From assembly GCF_004379255.2 (NCBI RefSeq), contig NC_056050.1, positions 14,749,514 through 14,813,513 of the forward strand: a stretch of DNA of 64,000 nucleotides, read 5' to 3'. Every line of letters begins with the position of its first letter. The first letter of the stretch is position 1. The position numbers and the translations under genes were made by a program. This document shows positions 56,759-64,000 of this stretch, in pieces. This stretch comes from Salvia splendens. Lineage: Eukaryota; Streptophyta; Magnoliopsida; Lamiales; Lamiaceae. The notes under the pieces were generated by a model. It was not told the origin of the DNA. It worked only from the letters and a program-made list of their open reading frames with translations, and made no database searches.

Positions 56759-57433
56759 GTGATATGGGGCAAGTGCTCATTAAGTATATAACTAGAGAAT
56801 AAATCTCAGCCATAAGATTAAGAAATCAAGGGCTGGTATTTAGCCATGTGATTTTCAAAATTGAAGCAGAATTATTTCACTATGTGAATGATTCAGTTCA
56901 CTATAAGAATGCAGGGCATAATAGACTTTTCAATGGTTTAAATGAAATAGGGTTCAATTTGCTTCCCCATTTCCAGATTTCGTTCTCGCTCTAATTCTCT
57001 CCAAAGTGATGGGATTTCCTCTTCAATTATGTGATTTCTACATGATTCCATAGCTAGGGTTTAGTCGATTTTTCATATTTTCCCACAGTAAGGAAGATAG
57101 TCATGAAGAAGAGGGGAAAACTAAAGGTAATTTGTAATTTTTTTATTTGTTGAATTTGTTTTTCGATTTGTTTTCAAATTTATGTATATTTTGTTATTTG
57201 TTATCGATTTGCTGGATCGGGTTCTTGATTTGTGTAATCAGGTTCAAAAATTCATTTGTTTTCTATTTGTTGAATTTGTTTCTGCAGAAACTAATGAAAA
57301 AAATGAGTGAATTATTGGTTCACTCCGTAGAAACTAATGAAAAAAGGACAAAACTGAAGGTATGTTGTAATTTTCACTTCAACTGTTTCTCGATTTGGTT
57401 CATTCTACGTGAATGAATTGGTGTTGTGTACTA

Positions 57434-58255
57434 GTGAACTATATTGATTTTTCATCTAAGTAAAGTAAAAATGTGCTTAGAGTGAAGTATTCCATGGTTA
57501 GAGTGAAGTGTTTATGATCCATGTTATTAGTGATCTGTTTTTTCATCTCAGTGAAGTAAAACGTGCTTAAAGTGAAGTATTCCATGGTTAGAGTGAAGTA
57601 TTTGTGATCCATGCTTATAGTGCATTATTTTTCATCTTAGTGAAGTAAAAACGTGTTTAGAGTGAAGTATTCCATGGTTAGAGTGAAGTGTTTGTAATCC
57701 ATGTTATTAGTGATCGATTTTTCATCTCAGTGAAGTAAAATGTGCTTAAAGTGCAATATTCCATGGTTAGAGTGAAGTGTTTCTGATCCATGCTTATAGT
57801 GCACTGTTTTTCATCTCAGTGAAGTAAAAAGTGCTTAGAGTGAAGTATTCCATGGTTAGAGTGAAGTGTTTGTGATCCATGTTATTAATGATCTGTTTTT
57901 TCATCTCATTGAAGTAAAATGTGCTTAGAGTGAAGTATTACATGGTTAGAGTGAAGTGTTTGTGATTCATGCTTATAGTGCACTGTTTGTTCATTTCAGT
58001 GAAGTAAAAACGTGCTTAGAGTGAAGTATTCCATAGTTAGAGTGAAGTGTTTGTGATCCATGTTATTAGTGATCTATTTTTTCATCTCAGTGAAGTAAAA
58101 TGTGCTTAAAGTGAAGTATTTCATGGTTAGAGTGAAGTGTTAGTGATCCATGCTTATAGTGCACTGTTTTTCATCCCAGTGAAGTAAAAACGTGCTTAGA
58201 GTGAAGTATTCTATGGTTAGAGTGAAGTGTTTGTGATGCATGGTATTAGTGAAGT
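57434..58255. repeat. 90-bp minisatellite, about nine copies, with 180-bp dimer order
   Basis: The landmark CCATGGTTAGAGTGAAGT recurs near 57491, 57581, 57671, 57760, 57849, 57940, 58030, 58120 and 58210. Alternate copies carry CCATGTTATTAGTGATC or CCATGCTTATAGTGCAC, so a dimer is the amplified unit. Confidence 0.9.
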
Positions 58256-59424
58256 ATTTTATGTCTATATTGTGACTATATTGTGTTTATAGTGAAAATA
58301 TAGAATTATGCTTATGTTCAAGTATATTGTGTTTGAATGTTGTTATTTAATCCTTTTTTGCTTTCTTTATATGATAGGATAACCAGTGAATTTTCCGAAG
58401 CTGCTGATATACGTAAAGAAAGATGAAAGACGAAGAGAAATATAAAGAGTAGGGGAAACTGATGCATGTATGGAGAATGAAACAATTGTAGAAACTGATA
58501 TAGTTCATAACATGATTCAGTTAACTATAATACCTATTCGGTTCATTTACATTCAATAGTTTCATAACATACATTAATACTTTGTTCAAAATTTTTATTT
58601 ATGGAATTCATAGATATATAGATTTAGTTGATTTTTACCAGCTCTTTTGTTCACAAATGATGTTTAACAAAATATAGTTCACAAATAAACTAATTAATAG
58701 TTGATATGAAGTAAACAACTAAAGAAGTGAATCAATTCGCAATCACAGTGAACTAAAATAAGTACACAGTGAACTAAAATAAGTACACAATGAACTAAAA
58801 ACATGTAAGCAGTGAACTAATTCACACTTATACTGACTGAACTTAAAATTAGGCACGCAACGAAATAAGTATGTTGAACCAAGAAGTTTTCAACGAAACA
58901 AAACTCACTTACAGTGAAGTAAATGTTGTTTATATTGAAGTAAATATGATGTTTGATATTTCAGTGAAGAGTATTATTTATAGTATACTACTTTTCATTT
59001 CAATTTATTATAATGAGCATATAGTGATGTATATTGTGCGTATAGTGAAGTATATTCAAGATTCCCTATAACGTACTATTTTTTCATTTTAGTGAAGTAT
59101 ATTCAATATACTTCACTAAAATGAAAATTATATTGGATATAGAATTAAAGAACCTTTTTTTCTAAAATTATTGCAAAATTTCAAAAACCGACTTAAAAAA
59201 TTATTGATGAATCTGATGTTTAATGTGCAAAACTCTAAAGAAGAATTTATTTTGATTGATTTTGACCCAAAGAAATATGAAGAATTCGTAGAGTACTTTA
59301 ATTAACAGAATCTTGATTCAATCGAAAAAAAAGAAACAGAAGAAGAAATCTGATGTGTAATATGCAGAATCCTAAAGTAGAAATTATATTACAAAAAACA
59401 AGTTTGCAATGAGATAAAAATCAC

Positions 59425-59718
59425 TCAAAAGTGAACTAAAATGAATAATAAGTGCACTAAACACGCTACAAAGTGAACTATTCTTGTCCAGATTCTCACT
59501 GCCCCTGTGTTGTCTTCTCTTTCACCTTTTTTGCAGTTCCTCGAATCATGGTGTCCAATCTCATGGTAGTTTCCACATTTTCGACCTGGTTTCATTGATA
59601 ACCTCACTGATGACTCCTTCAAAATCTTCCTACTTCTATTTCCCTTTGTACTGACAATATCTGGAGAATGAACTTCAATTAAAATGGGAACTTGTGAGTC
59701 GTCGAAGTTCCTGATCAA
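59425..59718 (-). pseudogene. FAR1/FRS-like C-terminal remnant with zinc knuckle
   Basis: The frame reads VPILIEVHSPDIVSTKGNRS, a basic linker, then CGNYHEIGHHDSRNCKKGER. The KG.RSR segment followed by a GHHDSRNC knuckle is the FAR1-related transposase tail, as in 9363-9608. The first knuckle pair reads CGNYHEIGHH, so the second Cys is replaced by Tyr and zinc binding is doubtful. The similar frame continues upstream to about 59810 without a recognisable catalytic domain. A fragment only. Confidence 0.5.
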
Positions 59719-59814
59719 TGCTCTCTTTTGTGTAGAAGACAGGACAACACCTTCTCCAAGAATATGCTTCTGAGAGTTAAAAAATGAGCTAATAGGGGCA
59801 GGTAGCTCAATGTT

Positions 59815-61594
59815 CTATTCCTCTGTGTTCTCTACAGCTAATAAGTCAGCATTCCCTTCATTATTTACCTTGATGCAACACAACTGAACACCCTCACAGT
59901 AAGTTAGCAACTTATTCCTCTGTTTCTCAGAAACAGTGTGCACCTTGTGCTCACTTTGGCTTCCCTTCAAGATATGTCTACGGCCATCCAAATGAAAGTC
60001 CATTGTGAGATTTTTGAAATCCCATTGTATAATGCCTAGAGTCTCCAACCATTGAACACCGAGCACCATGTCACAATTCCCCAAGGGCAGTAAGAGCACA
60101 TCAGTGATGAAAGTTGTGCCTCGCAGAGACCATTTCAGACCTTTACACATCGAGTTACACTCCAACCTATTACCATCCGCGATATCCACCATCACAGGGC
60201 TAACAGGAGTGAGATAGAGACCCACCTTTTTAGCCAGATGAACATCTAGAAAATTATGCGTGCTACCCGAATAAATGAGTATATGCACAGCCTTTTGCCC
60301 CACTCTACCAGTAACTCGCATCGTTTTAAACCCCCTAGAGGAAGAACCACTTATAGCATGAATGGAAATCAGAGGATTCTCATCCTCCACAGGGTCCTCT
60401 GCCCTAGCCTCCTCATCAGATTCCAGAATCCTCACACCATCGTCAATTTCCAGTAAGTACAATTGCTTCTTAGCACAACGATGCCCCCTCTCAAACTTCT
60501 CATCGCACCCATAACATAATCCCCGAGCTCTCTTATCCGCCATCTCTTCTTCGGTCAGTATTCTCCTGTTTTTCACAACCGGCACAGTAGGTATGGGAAG
60601 CAGCGGGTTAGTAACGTGGGAAGGCTTAGAATCAGCCGGTCCAAACCGTTAAGAACCCTGAGAATACCCCTCACGCGGAGGATTGGATAGATCTTGTAAA
60701 CGAGGCAGGGCATACGCATGTACAAGAGTTTGCGGCATAAACATGCGCACCGCTTTTTGAACAAATGGTTTCAAACCGTTTATGAAATGGCTAATAGCAT
60801 AGGGTTCTGAGAGTGAAACACGACCAAGCAGTAATTCAAAACGATCGTGATAATCGGCAAACAGACCTATTTGTTTGAGAGCTAAAAGTTTAGTCATCGG
60901 ATCCCCCAACAGCTGATCTCCGAACCTGCCCTCCAACGCCTGAAGGAACAGCGGCCATGGAGTAAACATTGGTCGATCATGATACTTAGACCAGTTTTGA
61001 AACCATTGAAGGGCGCGGCCTTCAAAATTGATCACCGCCAGTTGCACCTCCGCTTCCTCCGGTGTTAAGATCCACCGTGAAGAAGTGATCGCATCGCAAA
61101 ATCCAGCCCGCCAGATCCTCACCATTGAAAATCAGGAAGCCGACCTTCGATTGACGAGTGGCAAAGTATTGAGGACGCTGTGGAGCACCATTCAGGCTGA
61201 TCGGTCCGAACGACGCACCGGTAGCCGTTGGAGTAAAGCGAGACATCATCTCGTTCTGCTGCATCTGAATGGCGAGAAGTTCCTCACGCAGCTCCTTCAT
61301 GGTCAGATCGCGAGCTCCATCGGAGGTATCGCGCAGCTTATTGCTCTCCTCGGGCCGGCGATCAGCATTGGCGATCTTTGCAGAGAAGTCCGCCATGGCA
61401 GTCGTGAAGAGCTCCTCCAGACGGCGCAGGTCGCTGGAGCGTGTCTCCACCATCACAGATTCCGGATCAGTGATTCTGATACCACTTGGTGCAGAATTGG
61501 GGTCGCCGGAGGTAAGAACGACAACCGGAATTGCACCCACATGAATGGAACTATGCGGAGATAGTATGAAAGAAGAGGCAGGGAAATTTTGCAT
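59815..61594 (-). pseudogene. Ty3/Gypsy gag-protease, truncated and mutated
   Basis: Minus-strand frames give an N-terminal region (MVETRSSDLRRLEELFTTAM), the retrotransposon gag core (FEGRALQWFQNW, FLQALEGRFGD, YHDRFELLL), a zinc knuckle CYGCDEKFERGHRC and a retroviral-type aspartic protease (VLGVQWLETLG...). A one-base shift lies near 61060, an in-frame TAA near 60650, and the protease active site reads IYSGST where the family has an Asp in place of Tyr. Reverse transcriptase and integrase are absent, the sequence changing at about 59815. The element is dead. Close relatives are the chromoviral or Tekay-like plant gypsy lineages, but I cannot decide which. Confidence 0.8.
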
Positions 61595-61685
61595 TAATTC
61601 TGAATATATGGATTGTTACAACTGAAAGACATCAGCTTTTGTAGCTGTGAATTACAACATAACATACTCGATCTCAGATCTAACA
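61490..61685 (-). repeat. Candidate 5' LTR of the Gypsy fragment
   Basis: On the minus strand the sequence changes at TTCTGCA/CCAAG into TGGTATCAGAATC, an initiator-Met-type primer-binding site. A TGTTAGATCTGAG start at 61685 is the best candidate for the LTR beginning. Its length (about 196 bp) is short for Gypsy, so the left boundary is tentative. Confidence 0.4.
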
Positions 61686-62640
61686 AACTAAGGACTAAGA
61701 GGCGTGATGATTTGATCCATGCTTTCCCCACGTATGCATGCATCCATGCCTACGTGTTTATTTAATATCCACCTAAGCGTTTATTCTTCACCCCTCACTA
61801 CGTTTCATGCACCAGATGGGGATGCCGGCGTATGGGCGGATCCACCACTCCGGCGGCGACCACCCAATCCACCACTACAGCCGCGCCGCGCCACCGACTC
61901 CTCAGCGTCTTTGCCTTTGTTGCATTCGTCGCAATTTTCGTGTAGAAAAAATGCGACTATAATTTTGTACGTTATGGATACGTTTTATTACTATTCTATT
62001 TTTCTTGGTTTGTTTTTGAGTGATTATTGGGTCGGCATTTATTTGTAGAATGACAAATAATTTGATTATTGATTATTATCTTTAATATAGACGATTATAC
62101 TTTATAGGTGTCCGTATTAAATTTGTAAGTTTTTGTTGTTGATATTGCTTAAATATTGCAATATATATCGCTCTATAACGCGAAATTATACGGAGTACTA
62201 ATAATTAAAAGAAAACATTATAAGTGGCCTTTATAAAATAGATCACTATAACAACAGTGATGATTCTTTTATTTTTGGCTATAGTGATTTATTTTATTAA
62301 CAACAGTGAAGTAAAAACATAGTTATAGTAATGTAATTTAGGGTTAGAGTGATGTTTCTTTGATTTTTTGCTATAGTGATGTATTTTGTTAACAACAGTG
62401 AAGTAAAAACATGGTTATAGTGATGTATTTTGTTAACAACAGTGAAGTAAAAACATAGTTCTAGTGATATAATCCAGGGTTAGAGTGATGTTTCTTTAAT
62501 TTTTGGCTATAGTGATGTATTTTGTTAACAACAGTGATGCATATTATGGATTACAGTGATGTATATTATGCATTACAGTGATGTAGAATTAATCACAATA
62601 ACACACAGATAAAACATAGGATCCATCTTAATAAACAATG
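61686..62640. other. AT-rich spacer with minisatellite-like repeats
   Basis: No gene is seen. 62240-62600 repeats TATAGTGATGTATTTTGTTA and AACAGTGAAGTAAAAACATA units, related in style to the 57.4-58.3 kb minisatellite, and may be part of another F-type element. Confidence 0.5.
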
Positions 62641-63242
62641 GGCGATAACTGGCGTGCCTATGTAACACATGACCCTCAACATGGCAAACATTTATCAGAA
62701 ACAGAGACAGTCACTGGAAGAGTCCCATCCTGTAGGAGCAGTCACTTGAAAGTTGGGATTTGCCAAGCTCTGAAGCTCTTTATTCGCCATACTGAGCCGA
62801 ACTACAACTTTAAAGGATAATTGTTCTGTTAGTTTCTGGGGATTACAAGAGATATAATCGGGCGTAATACAATCCAAAAGGAAGAAAAGGAGAAACTGAA
62901 CTGAATGAAATTACAATTGGAAATCGAAACAATTGAACCAGTATGATAGCCGAGTCGAGGAGGCCTCTTCCTGCAAGACGAGATACGCCCCGGTAGTGCT
63001 CTCGGTTTGGCGTGTCGTCCCCAAAGGTAAAACGACTACGTCTCTTTTGATGCAGCACCGCAATCAGCAGAGCTCCGGCGAACTGGATGAAGGAGAGGAC
63101 AGAGCTTCGACAGAAAGACAATGCAGAGAGAGGGAGAGAGCTCATGCTGTTATGCTTGTGAATAGTGTAGTGCGGAGCGTATGCTTTTCTCACGGGGTAG
63201 CTCTGACTGTGTCACGCTTGACGACGTGTCAAGCCACTTGGA
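62641..63242. other. Unrecognised gene-like stretch
   Basis: Base composition is more even than the flanks. On the minus strand a 116-codon frame (63193-62843) and a short frame with MANKELQSLANPNFQVTAPT (62789-62695) are open, and the 63000-63200 segment resembles a gene start. I recognise no family and no convincing splice structure. It may be a captured or broken gene fragment. Confidence 0.3.
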
Positions 63243-64000
63243 TTGCTGACTCTGCGGTGGTATAAAAAGATTAAGTTTGGGCTAGGGACAAGCCCAAGCC
63301 CAAAGACCACCCAAAGACCAATTGCCAAGTCCAAGTCCAAGATCAAGATCGAGATCGGGATCGGGCCCGGGCCCGTGGCCCGTGGCCCGCGACCACGAGC
63401 ACGGGCTCGGGCTTGGGCGGGCGGGCGGGCGGCGGCGGCGGCGGCGGCGGTGCGCGTGTGGGCTCTTTCACCCATCTTGGTCCACTATAATTATTAAGTA
63501 ACATAAAGTCACTTAATTTAAACACATTAAAAGATGTGTTAATCCTCCAATGTGGGATAATTAACACTAGTTAATTATTCCCTAAGCTCCAACTCCAAGC
63601 TTTAATTAAAAGCTAATTATGCCCAACTTTAATCCACTATTTCTCACTCACCGGAAATCGGATTTGAGAAAGTGAATATACTACATTTATCTACGTAAAA
63701 TGTAGATCGACGCTATGTCATTTAATTTCACAAAATTAAATGTCTCATCACATTTATTATTTGGTCAAAATCCATTGACCGGGCATATTTAATCCATGAT
63801 TTTTACAATCCCCCACATGAGTGGAAATAGCCGAATGCATATGCATGCAGACACAAGCTCAACCCTCGAGAGGTATATAAGCATAAGGATAGGTAGTTGT
63901 TGGCTTTGAACCTTCCATAGTCGACACCATCGGATACACAGGCGGCTTAGTAGCGCGATGCTTTGAACTAATCCCCCACGGCGTGCACCGAGACAATGGT
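63243..64000. mobile_element. Probable LTR-retrotransposon sequence, cut by the window end
   Basis: A GC-rich block (63287-63465) of CCCAAG, GGGCCCG and GGC repeats is followed by AT-rich DNA with CCTCCAATGTGGGATAATTA and a GGTCAAAATCCATTGACC palindrome. That combination recurs in plant LTRs, and the CCCCCACATGAGTGG stretch after 63805 would be internal. The assignment is by resemblance only. Confidence 0.35.

Larger units (their letters stand above)
56756..59800. mobile_element. TA-microsatellite-flanked element F (right end uncertain)
   Basis: Starts after (TA)n with GTAGTGATATGGGGCAAGTG. It includes a leader-like stretch (56940-57120), a 90-bp minisatellite (57434-58255), AGTGAACTA-rich DNA (58700-59120) and a FAR1-like zinc-knuckle remnant on the minus strand (59425-59718). 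The right end is not recognised and may be cut by the gypsy element. Confidence 0.45.

Noticed and set aside
63212..63497. Arg/Ala/Gly-rich frames on both strands
   Set aside because: Produced by the GC-rich simple repeat at 63287-63465.

Overview
This window is nuclear DNA from a flowering plant, most likely a eudicot. Genes are split by introns with GT/AG borders, the background is AT-rich, and the proteins and transposons belong to plant families: plant mobile domain, LAZ1/DUF300, CCX exchanger, TBL acyl-esterase, FAR1-like and NAM-associated proteins, and Stowaway MITEs. An asterid such as a Lamiales species is plausible, but that is inference. Three genes look intact: a 192-residue cupin_5 (DUF985) protein (14020-17751, three exons), a 415-residue DUF300/LAZ1-type membrane protein (26096-29104, eight coding exons) and a single-exon 621-residue cation/calcium exchanger (48093-49958). 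A fourth host gene, a TBL/PMR5-type wall acyl-esterase on the minus strand (31790-41955), is a pseudogene split by a 7-kb Copia element. An ABCE (RNase L inhibitor) pseudogene occupies the left edge.

The rest is layered transposable elements, many resolvable to the base by their target-site duplications (TSDs). Left block: a 5.9-kb MULE (1573-7490, 10-bp TSD) carries the tail of its transposase and, convergently, a plant-mobile-domain gene whose third exon is split by a 1460-bp solo LTR (5-bp TSD). Beside it, a hAT MITE (7525-13562, 8-bp TSD) has its internal (TA)n tract filled by several elements that sit between TA microsatellites. Two PIF/Harbinger-type elements (17983-19808 and 21605-24002, TAA TSDs) lie head to head, each with only the Myb/NAM-associated gene. 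The second contains another hAT MITE.

Middle block: the Copia element (33126-40168, TSD CATAC) has near-identical LTRs and a long uninterrupted pol, so it is young. Stowaway-type MITEs surround it. A worn Harbinger transposase copy lies at 45614-47074.

Right block (50.7-59.8 kb): a cluster of TA-microsatellite-flanked elements. The 3.9-kb member (52794-56718) has captured two exons of an EH-domain (EHD) gene at one end and an RRM exon of a poly(A)-binding-protein gene at the other. It shares an internal hairpin-bearing repeat with an element 43 kb away. A neighbouring member and the one at 8-11 kb both contain FAR1/FRS-like zinc-knuckle tails. This capture-prone, microsatellite-associated family is the best candidate for something not well described. 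The window ends with a decayed Ty3/gypsy gag-protease (59815-61594), related minisatellite sequence and a probable LTR-type repeat.
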